Source: Adiantum capillus-veneris (Eukaryota > Streptophyta > Polypodiopsida > Polypodiales > Pteridaceae). From it: a DNA stretch of 64,000 nucleotides. Below the pieces are notes generated by a model. That model did no database searches, was not told the DNA's origin, and was given only the letters and a program-made list of their open reading frames with translations. The translations under genes were made by a program, and so were the position numbers. This document shows, in pieces, positions 1 through 11,103 of the stretch. Where the stretch lies: positions 9,649,001-9,713,000 of the forward strand of contig CM043969.1 in the NCBI GenBank assembly GCA_014529385.2. The letters are read 5' to 3'. Positions within the stretch are counted from its first letter, which is position 1; the number at the start of each line of letters is the position of its first letter.

Positions 1-670
1 TCTAGACTCACGACCACCAGGCAGCCCAGAGAGATCAGCTCAGAAGTTGACTGACCCAACCGCGATAATACGTGCAGTCCCTATCCCTCCCCCTCCTTCC
101 CAACATATACCATGTATCTTGTATCCTAGCTTCCCATGGATCACCGCCTCCCTCCCTACCATAGGACCACGTTTTTTTACTTTGTATTTTTTTCCTTTCT
201 TGATAGATGGAGGACACTCTCCCATATATATTTGATTTGTCTCATAGGCCGACTTTCGCCCCTATTAGACGTAAAATGATCTTTCTATCTGAAATGAACA
301 AGCGGAGAGGATCTCCTTGCTACATGGACCACCTATAGATACGCGTCGGACGAACCACGCGACATAGCCACCATCCGGTAGCACCCCTGTAATGGGGCCA
401 ACGCACGAGGACGTAGGCGTACACCTGTAAGACCAAGTGTCCCATACCATCTGGCCTCACCTCCTCGAGGTGACCTTGCGCACTCCTAGCCTCACGGGCT
501 AACCACTGGCACTCTACCAGTGGGGTTCAATAGATACAAATGAGGCCTTGGCCTCCCTTTCATAAAAGTGGCCGGCCACACTGGCCGGGTTCACACTGTC
601 TTCCCAGACAGCGGACCCCCATCCCGACGGTGTCTTAGACTATCCCTTCTCCTGTAAACGGGACATAACA
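1..670 (-). repeat. Probable 3' LTR of a Ty3/gypsy element, cut by the window edge
   Basis: On the minus strand this block begins TGTTATGTCC at 670, directly after a purine-rich tract (AAGGGGGCAAG, about 673-683) that resembles a polypurine tract, and directly downstream of the integrase/chromodomain reading frame. That is where the 3' LTR of a Ty3/gypsy element should start. No second LTR is in the window, so the far end cannot be fixed. The identification rests on position and the TG start only. Confidence 0.4.
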
Positions 671-681
671 TACTTGCCCCC

Positions 682-1350
682 TTAAAAACCATTGATGTCC
701 TCATCAATGAAGTGGGGATACTGAGCTTTCAAAGCTGTAACTGATTCCCAAGTAGCAAACCTTTCAGATCGACCCTTCCCTTTAATTAAGTACTCATCAT
801 AAGCTTTTCGGCACGAATGACCAGTACAATGATCTAGAACAGCCTCTGGTTCTCGAGAAATATACTCAGTTTTCATATCTTGCCATACATTTTCCTTGAT
901 AGGCACAACAGTGTCGACTTCACCTAATTTTTCTTTAAGGCGGTTGACACGAAACACTGAATGTATTCTAACATCCAAAGGAAGAGCCAATTTATAGGCA
1001 ACTTGGCCAATTTCCTTTGTGATCAAGAAGGGACCACAAAAAAACCTAGCTGAAAGCTTATAATGCTTTTCAGTCCGCATAGTCTTGGAATCCTTGGGTA
1101 TCTTCAGATTTCTTACAGATCTCTTTTGAATAGCATAAGTGGTAACTCAATCACGAGCCGTCCTTAGCCAATTCAAGCATTTTCTGCATATTAAACAAGA
1201 AATCTCGGGCTTGGCGATCTTTGAATTTCTCTAAGCCAATAGCAGTAGGGGATTCAGACTCAAATTCTTACATCAGCATGAATGGACTGTGGAAGGTACC
1301 TTTCCCAATGAGACTGCCTATGAGAGACATAAGCCCTCAACATTGCAAAG
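682..1350 (-). pseudogene. Ty3/gypsy integrase C terminus with chromodomain, frameshifted fragment
   Basis: The reading frame 682-1080 gives the typical C-terminal integrase stretch of plant Ty3/gypsy chromoviruses: a KLSARFFCGPFLITKEIG segment, then IHSVFRVNRLKE, then a chromodomain-like segment ending in WESVTALKAQYPHF. Further upstream on the same strand, in other frames, are matching integrase pieces: LRAYVSHRQSHWERYLPQ near 1262-1320 and a GLEKFKDRQARDFLF segment near 1190-1240. The pieces are out of frame with each other and the upstream polyprotein is missing, so the copy is dead and truncated near 1350. The chromodomain normally directs integration to modified histones. Confidence 0.75.
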
Positions 1351-2050
1351 GCCAATATTGCAGCAAGCAACGCGTGGAAAGAGAGGAGTTTGCATCGTGC
1401 GTAGCCTTCTAGCAAAACGCTAATCGTCCACGTTGGCAGCGCTCTCTCTCTTTGGAATCCCACGTGGAGTCTCTCTCTTCTCACGATGCAGCAACGCAAC
1501 GGTCTCTCTCTTTTGATGCATTCGATGGTGGGGAACAGAGGATGTAATAATGTCAGACTTTGTAAATAATAAATTTATTTACGAGAAAATAATTATCTAA
1601 TTAGTTGTGTGCACATCAAAATAGAACTAGCAGTTCTAGGGCCTCAGGTGCGCCCAAATTTGGGCTAGAGCACCTCAGGGAGACCCTAACAGAAAATACC
1701 CTGAAGCCCTAGTGATTGGGAAATCGGGTCTTCAATAAAGGGATAAATAGGAGCCTCAGATTTTAGGCTCAGAAAATTACGCGCGTCACTGCAAGCACAG
1801 GAATTAAGGCCTGAATTATTTTTACGGCCTTAGGATAAGTCAATTAAAATATTTTAAATGGTTTGTGCTGGACCAAATGGCTGGACAAGTGCGAACAGGT
1901 AATGCCAGAGCAGTGTCGTTACGGCATTGTGCTTGGGGAGCAGCTAACATTTCACTAGTAGCATCTATGTATACAATTGTGAGTTGACTTGCACATTTTA
2001 TTAATAGCTTAGGGACTTTTAAAATGTGAAAGTTGAATGGTTTTTAAGTT
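1351..2050. other. No gene recognised
   Basis: AT-rich sequence without a convincing reading frame, repeat or RNA gene. It separates the gypsy remnant from the host-like gene region. Confidence 0.5.
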
Positions 2051-2059
2051 TTTAAGAAA

Positions 2060-2330
2060 GTGTGCCACTTATCAATGCAAAGTGACTCTTTCACTCTCAC
2101 TCTCACTCTCAACCCTCCCTCATTCTCTAGCATCCCCTCTTCCTGCTGGCTATTTAGGAGCATCCCCTCCCCCTCTTCACAGGTTGGCAATGCACCTACC
2201 CCCCCAAAAGTGAGCGTGCTCTACGCATCGAAGCTCTCCATTGAAGCTAGAGAATCGGCCCTTGTGGTGTATGTGGAGTCTTGGAGCTCCCATCACCTAG
2301 AACAAGGTTTCTCTTGATCATAGGCTGCTG
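2060..2330 (+). promoter_or_regulatory. Possible promoter/5' leader region, pyrimidine-rich
   Basis: A run of TCACTC/CTCTC pyrimidine patches (2088-2170) with a TATTTAGG box-like element near 2151, followed by transcribed-looking sequence. Pyrimidine patches near transcription starts are common in plant promoters. It lies upstream of the coding block at 3761-4599. The assignment is inference from position and composition only. Confidence 0.2.
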
Positions 2331-2900
2331 TGGGGGAAGATTCATCGCGAAAAAGTAGAAGGAAACTCTCATTCTTTCACGCCTAGCTGCTGCAAATTCT
2401 CTGTTTTCAGTCCCTAATCATCTATGTTAGGGTGAATTTAAGCAAAGCACTCATAGAATCTAGTTCTTCTCTACCTACACTACGCGTACACAAAGTTTGG
2501 TGCGATTTCATTGCGAAAAAGGTCTCTATTTCGGCATTAGAACGTGCTCAAGTAACATTTTCAGGTTATGTGCTGAAAATTACACCCAGAAAATTTCTGG
2601 GTCTGGGTGTGATTGATGTATGATTGGTTTTTTCGGACTTTACCATCTTAAGACTCCATTTTTCACGTTGAGGTTCCATTTTTTGGCGGCCTCAGTTTCT
2701 TCTTTGCCTAGATTCTAAAATTTCTATGGTGTTCCACTGCAATCTATGGTTTTGTGGGCCTCTGTATTCTTTTAAGTGACATATGAGGCTGTTTTTAGTG
2801 TGCCGTCTGGAATCCAACGTATGGAATTGTCAAGGGGTCTGATCCGTACTTATCACTGTCTGAGTCGGATGCATGGAAAAACTGTGGTACCAACAAGTGT

Positions 2901-3008
2901 AGTGCTGCACATAATTGCTCATCTTCTGGATGGCTAACTTGATTGGCTCAAGATGGGAGACGTGTTGTACGTGTTTGATACGCACAGAACTGTAACAACA
3001 CCCTAATA
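2901..3008 (+). repeat. Tandem-duplicated possible exon, copy 1 (broken)
   Basis: This block and 3192-3299 are the same sequence at a fixed offset of 291 bases with no indel. Read in one frame, both give a hydrophobic/acidic peptide containing DWLKMGDVLYV, but copy 1 has an in-frame TAA where copy 2 has TAC. The DNA between them is rich in GGAACGGG-type short repeats. A stop in one copy only suggests that if either copy is an exon, it is copy 2. Confidence 0.5.
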
Positions 3009-3191
3009 CCTCAGCTACCCGGAACGGGAAATCGGAATGGGGAACGGGGAACGGCAACATGCATGAAATTCCATTCCCTGTTGCGTATACTCACGTAAGA
3101 AACACGGAACGGGGATCCAGAACGGGAAATCAGGATGGGAACGGGGACTTGAAAATGGCCATTCCTTGTAACTATACCTAATACGCCTTTT

Positions 3192-3299
3192 AGTGCTGCA
3201 CATAATTGCTTATCGTCTGGATGACTACTTTGATTGGCTCAAGATGGGAGACGTGTTGTATGTGTTGGACACCCACAGAGCTGTAACAACAGCCTAATA
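3192..3299 (+). CDS. Possible short internal exon, copy 2 (open)
   Basis: The frame GTG CTG CAC ATA... is open for about 34 codons (the segment containing DDYFDWLKMGDVLYVLD) and is preceded by an acceptor-like CCTTTTAG at about 3184-3191. A GT usable as donor follows THRA near 3282. It could be an internal exon of the gene whose last coding block is at 3761-4599. I do not recognise the peptide family. Without transcript data it may also be a fossil. Confidence 0.25.
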
Positions 3300-3760
3300 C
3301 TCTTGTACATTGAAGAACACTAATATAATGGATCTGCTGGGCTGTGCAGGTCTTGTGAACTGGCTCACAAGGTTGTGAGACTAAGATCCCCTCAGATTTC
3401 CGACCATACCATGGCTCTGAAGTAGGTTTAGCATCCACATGCCAGGGGGAGCCAGTGTGCATGTGACCTCCACTTTGAATCTGATGGTTATTTTTTATAA
3501 TACTTTGTTTTGCTTTTTTCTTTTGGTTGGGGGGGTGGTTTATGAAGTGTTATGCCTTATCATTATGCCACATTTTACCATGGAATTGGACATTAGAAGC
3601 TACTACTTTCATCTAATCTGCTCTCATGGACAGCTTAGTCCCAACAGTTTTTGTCGTTTTTTGGCCCCTTGAAAATTTCTCTATAACTTCTCTTTCTGTT
3701 TGTCTTCCTGTTATCGAGCCCATGTAAATACAAATAATTTTCTTGTGGCTGCTGTGCCAG

Positions 3761-4599
3761 AAGTTACTGAAAGCAATGTGGAGCTCCTTCAATCATTCCA
3801 AGATCCCCCTATTTCTACAGGAGTCAATTATTTAGATGCGACGAGCTCGTCTGATCTGGTGGCAGATATCTATGTACATGAGATGACGAGCCCCCGGAGC
3901 AATAGAGCATCCTTATCTGCACCCCCCTTGTTTCAAAGCCCACTGGATGCCATGAACACGATGGGTGAATCCATGTACTGGCAGGAAGGGGCAGGCATTG
4001 ATATACCTGATTATGTTATCATGAAGGAAATTGAGACAGGCACAGAAGGGAAAAATTATGAAGTTTTAGAAAGAAAAATAGCCACTTCATTTGTCAATGT
4101 GGAGGGAGATGATGCAGCATCAGAGCCGGAGATCACTAGACTGCATTGCTATGTGCATGATAGTGATACTCCTGGTAGAACAGAGTTGGAGATTTCTAGA
4201 TTGCATGACATGAACATAGAGAATATCTCTTTTTTTCCGAAAGCGGAGTTAGATATGCGCTCTGATGTTAAACATATTGTGAACTCGATCATGCCAAGGC
4301 GAACTTTGCTTGATAAGTATCATGAAAATTCCAGTCAAGAAGCACAGGTGCCTGAAAGATACTCTAAATCTAGAAAGAATAACCAACAACTCATCACAAA
4401 AGGTTGGGAGGAAAGCCGTGGTAAACCAGTGGCTGTGACATCTCCTGTCCTGGAGAAGATCAGGCATTTTGAATCACTTGGAGGGCATGCACGAGAGAAA
4501 CATGAGGTGACGGCTGATGTTACGCAAGGCCATTTGACAGGCGACATGAGGCAGTCAAGCACTAGCTCTACATGGATGCGCCATTCAGATCATTTTTAG
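3761..4599 (+). CDS. Unrecognised plant protein, C-terminal coding block
   Basis: An open frame of 299 codons runs from 3700 to the TAA at 4599 (3700 is a TTG, not an ATG). The region before 3761 is pyrimidine-rich and ends GCTGCTGTGCCAG, a good splice acceptor, so I place the exon start at 3761 as the last exon of a longer gene. The protein is polar, without membrane segments or a domain I can name. It carries a conserved-looking KAELDMRSDVKHIVNS segment (about residues 178-193), MPRRTLLDKYH, and a C-terminal VLEKIRHFESLGG segment. A diverged inverted copy at 60.3-60.9 kb shares several of these blocks, which supports this as real ancestral coding sequence. The function is unknown. Confidence 0.5.
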
Positions 4600-4820
4600 A
4601 TCAATTCTTTCGCTGTACATGCTGTAATTTTATTTTTGGTAAATTGTATGCTAAGAATCATTTCTCACTGATTTATTTTTTGTGAGTTTTTCTTCAAAAC
4701 ATTAAGTTTTTATCTAGAGGTGTTTATAGTCATGTATGGTGTAAGCACTCTTACCAAAGTGTCTTTTTGGCGAGCATTTTCTAGCGAGCCCTCTTTGGAA
4801 TCCAGTGAACAGATGCCAAG

Positions 4821-4822
<2 letters not shown>

Positions 4823-4873
<51 letters not shown>
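4823..4873. repeat. Compound microsatellite (TC)n(AC)n
   Basis: About 16 TC repeats followed by about 10 AC repeats, downstream of the coding block that ends at 4599. Reading frames over it are artefacts of the repeat. Confidence 0.95.
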
Positions 4874-4879
4874 GCATCC

Positions 4880-5635
4880 TCAATAACATGAACTGGGGCA
4901 GTCTCAATGGCACATCATTGGTAGGCCCAACCATGCCACTTGTGGCTGTCAATTAGGCTTAATTCTAGCCCTGTAAGAATAAACTCTATGCGAAGGACAA
5001 AAAATGTGTGTACATCGTATGGAGTAGTGAAAGGTCCTTTACTGACCTTCCCCCATAATCACTGCCACTGCATGGCAATCGGTGAGGAGCCGGGAGCCGT
5101 GCAGGAGTAGTGATTGCGGAAGGAAAAGACCTTTCCCGGCCGTCAAGGTCTAGAGGAGATAGGCCAAAGAGTGGTCTCTGAGCATGAAGATCTTCCTGTT
5201 GCAGCGCAAAAAATATGAATGCTGACTTGCCAGAGATCCAGCAGCTCAAGTGGTAGATTACGCCTTTTAATGGCAAATAAATGAACACTTTAGATGCATT
5301 GCCCCCTGACCCTGGACCTTGATGGGTGGTTGAAAGTCCATAGTTTTTCGTGAAGCCATTAAGCAAATTGTGCTTGATGTGGAGATCTGAAACTTAATGA
5401 TTCGTAGGTTGTTTATATATATATATATATACTAGCCTACTCTTAAGCTGCAATTGGAAATGCTTTTTCCACATTATTACGTCACCAAAAATTCAATTGT
5501 CGAGTATGTAAATACAACTCTATAAAATATATACGGAAGTCACAAAATTTGGAAGAATCCTCAATGCAAACGATGTATGTTATGCATTTCTTGGAATATA
5601 GAGAACTTATCTTTTTGAATAATTTAAGCAAATGG
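4880..5635. other. No gene recognised
   Basis: Contains a (TA)n run at about 5413-5430 and an unsupported minus-strand frame at 4986-5366 with no recognisable domain. It ends where the 5' LTR of the next element begins. Confidence 0.4.
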
Positions 5636-6842
5636 ACGTGGACAAGCTACTTCATAACATGGGTTCAGTTCAGTTCAGTTAGCCTAGCTTAAGAAGTGTT
5701 CTGGCATTTTTGTGAGTCTGTTTGCAGATTGTGCATGCCCAGGCACTTAGAGTAGATGCATATCCTCTGGTTGCACACAGCGTGATCATCAGAACCCGTC
5801 AGGAGCATTTTTACAGTGCATAGACCTATTTTCTCTATTTTAGCCAATTTTCACTTATTATTATTAAGTGACTTTTGTTGGGAAACTGGGTAGGGCAAAT
5901 TCACTAAGCCAATACATAAGAAACCTAGCGCTAGTACTTATGGGCAGAAGAGGCAACAAGAATCTTGTGTTCAACAGGTGCTTTCTCAGCAAGACCCCCA
6001 CAGGACACCTAACATTTTTCAGGCAGGACACCTAGTGTTTTTTGCATCAGCAACCTAGTGTTTTCAGCATTGTAGACAAGCCCAATATTTTTGCATTGGT
6101 AGCAACTTGGCGACATTAGATAGCAAATCAGTCCTAGCGTTGGCAGTTTGCACCAGCAGATCGATAACGTTTTTGCATATCAACACAAAATTCAGTCTGT
6201 TTTTGGATCAGCCTGACCACGCAGTGTTTTGCAGATTCATCGCGACAGAACCTTAGTTAGCACCAACGTTTTGAGTTTTCAGCATCAAGACTCCGTAGTA
6301 GAAGTCTCGAACCTCGTAGATCTCACCTTCCCGCAGCAGATCCTCGTTGCAAGGTCAGATCCAGCGTAGTCTGTCGATTCAACCCGAAAAGCGTAGATTT
6401 CAGCATTTGCATTTTTAGCATGTCGTCGTCGTATCGTTGTCATCGACATCATCACCGACATAGAGTCAGAATTCAGCAGATAAAGATTTGCAGATTTCAG
6501 TCCTTAGTGTTTTCAGATTTTAGCCCGTCTCATCGTCGTCGACATCATCGACAAGTCCAAAGCATTGTGAGATTTGTGCAATCAATAGTAGACCGCTCTC
6601 GCCATAGAGAGTGGGGCTTTCGAAGGAGGGTTTGGCAATAGTCTGGTGTCGTATTTTTCTCTCTCTATCTCTCAGTCTCATGCACCTTCATTCACAGTGT
6701 TCATCACTTTGTTTATGTCCATTGTACTCTCTCACTAAAGGAACGGAAGGCTCTCCCTTCCGTAAGTAAAAGGAACCCTTAAGCACAGTTCGGAGCACTC
6801 ATCTTGAGCAAAGTTCAACATTCACTTTCGCTGCACCTTACA
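5636..6842 (+). repeat. 5' LTR of gag-only LTR retrotransposon 1
   Basis: From 5636 this is the same sequence as 10229-10605 and, further in, as 18350-18820, which together form the 3' LTR. It ends CTTACA at 6842, two bases before a primer-binding site. The 3' LTR starts TGTCACGTG about 30 bases earlier than the similarity does here, so the first roughly 30 bases of this 5' LTR are lost or replaced. The two LTRs differ at many positions, so the insertion is old. Length is about 1.2 kb. Confidence 0.85.
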
Positions 6843-6843
6843 T

Positions 6844-6855
6844 TGGTATTAGAGC
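6844..6855 (+). promoter_or_regulatory. Primer-binding site, initiator tRNA-Met type
   Basis: TGGTATTAGAGC differs by one base from the standard plant initiator-Met site TGGTATCAGAGC and lies immediately inside the 5' LTR, as reverse transcription priming requires. Confidence 0.85.
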
Positions 6856-7191
6856 TTTGACAGTGTTCTGTATCACTCAAGGAAAGAACCACATAAATTT
6901 TTTTGCTTGTTGAGGTCACACGTAACCCAAGTCCTCTTGAGCGTGTCGATTCCTAATCGTGTTTTTGAAGCGTGACAGGAATCCCAAGAAAGAAGGGCTT
7001 GTACAGCCTCCCCTTGTCTCTCTTTTCACTCATTGAGAGCGGACAATGCACTTAGCGACTGGCCAATCGGTGTGAGGTGGAAAAAAGCAACCTTGGTGTA
7101 AGCACAAGGCCGCCAAGGGGTGCACGCCCATGGGAAAGAGAAGAGCTTGGGTAAGAGAAAATCCTTCTCTAACACAGATTGCAAGTGAAGA

Positions 7192-7285
7192 AAGAACCTC
7201 AAGAACCTCAAGACTTGAGAACCTCAAGAACCTCAAGAACCCCAAGACTCTCAAGAACCCAAGAACCCAAAACCCATTTGAACCC
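7192..7285 (+). repeat. 9-bp minisatellite in the retroelement leader
   Basis: Imperfect tandem copies of AAGAACCTC/AAGAACCCC just upstream of the gag start. They make long spurious frames on both strands. Confidence 0.85.
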
Positions 7286-7343
7286 AAGTTACTCGTGAAC
7301 TTAAGAACCAAAGATCTCGGTGTATGGTCATCACCGAAGCAGA

Positions 7344-9226
7344 ATGGATACTTCGCATGGAGGTGATGAGCATGGCAGTGGCGAAGAAGAATTTCCCCCA
7401 CCAGGAGGTTTTTCTGACCCTCCCCCTTCTCCATCTATGCCACGGATTGCACCAACTCCTATCAAGGCTTTGGTCAAGTCGATGATGGACATGATGGCAC
7501 AACAACAAGAAGTTAATCACGTTGCGCTGGCACGACAAGAAAGAAAAGCAGAATGACAGGAAGTTGTGGAGCGTGAACGCCAAAACAAACAAGAAACCTT
7601 GGATCACGAAGTGCGCTTGGCGGCCGAGGAATGAAAAGAAAGAAAAGCAGAACGACAGGCATCCATGGAGCAAGCGCGCTTGACGGCCGAAGAAAGACAA
7701 ACAGAGCGTGAGGCACAGAGAGAACTACGCATACAAGAGTTGGTCCGACAGGTTCTCACTTTGAAGTCCGAGCCAGTCAAAGATGTTGATAGTTCATCAA
7801 GTGGCGCAAGCCGAGATTGGGACTCCAACAACCCTGTCACAAAGAAGATTCAGTTTAGTAAGTATGATGGTAAGATGGATGCTAATATTATTCATTCTTG
7901 GTTCCATCAATTTAATGCTTATTTTGCGTCAACTAAGAAGACAAGAAATAGCAAGGTTTTGACGACAGCTATGTACCTTGCCCGTGATGCCATCAATTGG
8001 TACCACGCATGGCAAGAGGCATATTTGGCTGCGCACCTAGAGGAAGCCGACAAAGACTCGCCCCTTTCCTTCAATTGGGCCGGCTTCCAAGACAAGCTCA
8101 AGGCGCGGTTTATGCCACCACGGTACCTAGCGCGGTTGAAAGAGGATTGGCGCAATCTCAAGCAGAATGGTATGCCAGTCATGTCTTTTTCTAACCGTGT
8201 TTTGCAGCTCGGCACCCAATTACGCAAATCGGATGATGAGCGCAAAGAGGCTTTCCTTTTTGGGTTGGACGAAAGTTTAACGTAGAAAGTCTTCGACCCC
8301 ACGGATCTCAACGAGGTGGTAGCTATTGCTCTCTCCCAAGAGATGAAGCGCAAAAAGGGCAAGCCTAAGGAAAACAAGTCGTCTCAAAGTACCTCCCAGA
8401 CTTCTCAGAACCCTCAGAATGGTAAGAACGATAATTCTTCTAACCAATCTTCCAATAGTCTCTCAAAAAAGAACTCTCCAAATGAACCTAAGGGTAAAGC
8501 TAATACAATTACTAAACCTAAGCTCACTCCATATGAAAAGGCAGAACAAGGAATTTTAGGAGCATACATCACGTCGGAAGAACAAAGCATTTATTTTAAG
8601 GAAGGTCGTTGTTTTCGTTGTCACATTAAGGGTCACATAAAAAGAACATGTCCTAAGCTTAAATCTAATGAAACTAAAGAACCCACAGAACCCACTTTCT
8701 CTGTCAATGCAATAAATGAGAACACGAGTGTAACCCAAGTTTCTCATGATCCTTCGTCTCTCATTAAGTGTTATGGTCATGTGAAGGGTCAACGTTTTGT
8801 CATATTGTTTGACCCACGCAGTATGCATGATTTGATTAGTGACTCTCTTGTCGAAAGAGCCCGCTTGGAGGTTAGCAAGACATCTCTTTTGAGGTGTTAG
8901 GCTTCTCTCCCGGTATGGACTCTCTCATCACGCAAGAGTGCCTTGATGTTTTGTTCACTGTTCAACAAGTGTCCTTCCGCAGAAAATTTGTAGTCTCTCC
9001 TCTTTCAAGATGTGATATGCTTTTGAGCATTCGATGGTTTCATGAGCATAACCCTCTCATTGATTGGACGGAAAATACGTTCATTTTCAATGCCAAAAGT
9101 GACTCTCCCCTTATCATTCGTAGAGAGAAAGTTGTTCATTCTTCATCTCTCATTTCTAATGTGCAGGCGAAGATTGCAAAGAATCCGGAAAAGGAGACTC
9201 TCAGTCTCTTCTTTTCCAAAGCATGA
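7344..9226 (+). pseudogene. gag-protease frame of LTR retrotransposon 1, broken by stops
   Basis: From the ATG at 7344 a single frame continues to about 8890, interrupted by TGA at 7554, TGA at 7632 and TAG at 8283. It encodes a charged N terminus, a retrotransposon gag domain (about 7840-8280; KYDGKMDANIIHSWFHQF, FKARFMPP-like, then LQLGTQLRKSDDERKEAFLFGLDE), a CCHC zinc knuckle CFRCHIKGHIKRTC at about 8611-8652, and an aspartic-protease-like segment where the usual DSG is DPR (about 8810). A frameshift near 8885-8892 moves the protease C-terminal half (CDMLLSIRWFHEHNPLIDW) into another frame ending at 9226. No reverse transcriptase, RNase H or integrase follows, so the element is non-autonomous and now dead. 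Confidence 0.85.
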
Positions 9227-10188
9227 CACACATGATTTGCATGATAATGATAAGCATGATGATTTACATGAGCAAGATGTGATTATTCACGAGCATGATA
9301 ATTTGCAGGATAATGATGTGATTGTTCACAAGGATGATGGTTTAGTTGATACTTTGTCTAGTGAAGCTAACCTCATTACAGATTCGATAGATAACGACGA
9401 ACCGATCTTGGCTCTCGAGTCGAGTTCCAAAGAACCCCAATAAGAAGTATTCTGTGTTCGAATGATTAGTCAGCACGCATTGTTTGAGTGTTTCATTCAT
9501 GATGCTTTCTTGTATTTCAGTCACCATCCTTATGTGATTCCTTTTCACAGGCATGCCATATTGTATGATGAACATGATTCACTCATGAATGAGTACGGAT
9601 GTATGCGGATTACTCATGAAAAACTGAAATGTTTGCATTCAAGGAATTCATATTCCATGTCTCTTCCTTGACATGACACAGTATAAAGAAGAGCACAAGA
9701 AGGATTGAGCATCACGCATAGGGATTTTCATTGTGATTTACCACAATTGATTGATCTAGATTAGAAAGTCAAGTTTCGAATCGATGGTTTGCGTGTGTTT
9801 GATGAACGGTTTGACACTCCGTCTCTGTGTTCATCTGCATTGCATGCACAGTTTTTTTGAAAGAATAGTTTTTTTCCAGTCACTTTACATGGAATGGGTA
9901 TGTTCATGTTTTTGTGTTGGAAGTGGTTTTAGGAATTTTCAGCCTCGGAGATTCTTGAAGAAGGTAGACGCATGACTATGGACGAAGTTAAAGCATGAAA
10001 GCAACTACATATGACTTTGTGTCGTTTTCGGCACGACCCAAAGAAGCAAGCGTTGCAGACCTTTATGAAGTTCAAGTATCGCATGACCCACACATCAGAG
10101 CGGACCGACGAAGAGTCCTTTCCAGGATTCCAGACGCTGTTGGCGATCTCTCTCAACACCATACAGTTTGGTACAAATACCTCACTTT
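9227..10188 (+). other. 3' internal region of retrotransposon 1, no pol
   Basis: Between protease and polypurine tract, where pol would normally be. About 9220-9350 is full of imperfect CATGATAAT/GAGCATGAT repeats giving a His/Asp-rich frame. Nothing resembles reverse transcriptase or integrase. I regard it as filler of the gag-only element. Confidence 0.6.
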
Positions 10189-10201
10189 GAAAAGGAGGGG
10201 A
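10189..10201 (+). promoter_or_regulatory. Polypurine tract of retrotransposon 1
   Basis: GAAAAGGAGGGGA lies directly before TGTCACGTG, the start of the 3' LTR. This is the expected plus-strand primer position and defines the LTR start at 10202. Confidence 0.8.
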
Positions 10202-10605
10202 TGTCACGTGCACATCTAACCCTATGTGTACGTGGACAAGCTACTTCATGACATGGGTTCAGTCCTGTTCAGTTAGCCTAGCTTAGGAAGTGTTCTGACA
10301 CTTTTGTGAGTCTGTTCGCAGACCGTGCATGCCCAGACACTTAGAGTAGATGCATATTCTCTGGTTGCACACAGCATGATCATCAGATTTTCATCAGAAT
10401 GTATTAGGAGCATTTTTACAGTGCATAGACCTATTTTTCCTATTTTAATCAATTTTCACATATTATTCTTAAGTGACTTTTGTTGGAAAACTGGGTAGAG
10501 CAAATTCACTAAGTCAATACATAAGAAATCTAGCATTGGCACTTATGGGCAGAAGAGGCAGCAGGAACCGCGTGTTCAATATGCACCTTCTCAGCAGGAC
10601 CCCCA
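10202..10605 (+). repeat. 3' LTR of retrotransposon 1, first part
   Basis: Matches the 5' LTR up to about base 6001, then stops abruptly at 10605 where the LTR of a second, inverted element begins. The rest of this LTR resumes at 18350 at the equivalent of about 6350, so about 350 bases are missing at the break. Confidence 0.85.
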
Positions 10606-11089
10606 CGTAGTAAGCTCAAAGATGACGATGGTGTGTCACTCACCGCTCTACGCTTACTTCGTGGAGGATTCCTCGCCGCGAAGAAGAGGGAGATGCCGCT
10701 ACGCCGTGCTCAACCGCCTCGCCCGTCGTCGTGTCGCCGCAATGCTCGATCGCACACTCCCTCTCTCTCTCTCACGCATACACACACACAAGGAGATGAA
10801 GAAGAAGAAGATGGAGATAGAGCAAGAGCACTCTTCAATTGCACAAATGAGAGAATGAGTGAATTTTAGGTTTAGTTGACTTTTTTATATGAGCTCACCC
10901 CATTCACACTTGGGCACCCATGATTAGCCAACTAATCCCTTGAATGTTCCAGTTAGAGTACGCCTCTCATCGGCGATCACTCTTACCCTTTCCCTATTGG
11001 ATCGACAAGCCCGGTACCTGACTCTACCAAGTAAATAATACAACGTCCGTCGTAGGTGATATGGTGTCCGTGAGCCGTGAGGGTTAACA
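10606..11089 (-). repeat. 3' LTR of nested gag-only retrotransposon 2 (truncated)
   Basis: Near-identical to 17872-18349 in the same orientation. On the minus strand it starts TGTTAACCC at 11089, right after the polypurine tract. Compared with the 5' LTR, which should run to the primer-binding site at 17776, its last roughly 90 bases are missing. One deletion spanning the LTR end and about 350 bases of the host LTR explains both gaps. It contains a (CT)n/(CA)n stretch. Confidence 0.85.
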
Positions 11090-11103
11090 TGCCCCCCTTC
11101 CTG
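11090..11103 (-). promoter_or_regulatory. Polypurine tract of retrotransposon 2
   Basis: On the minus strand AGGAAGGGGGGCA precedes the TGTTAACC start of the 3' LTR, which fixes the orientation of the nested element. Confidence 0.75.

Noticed and set aside
4720..4956. Frames with Ser/Leu or Thr/His runs over microsatellites here and at 19125-19334
   Set aside because: Low-complexity translation of (CT)n, (CA)n and (GT)n repeats.
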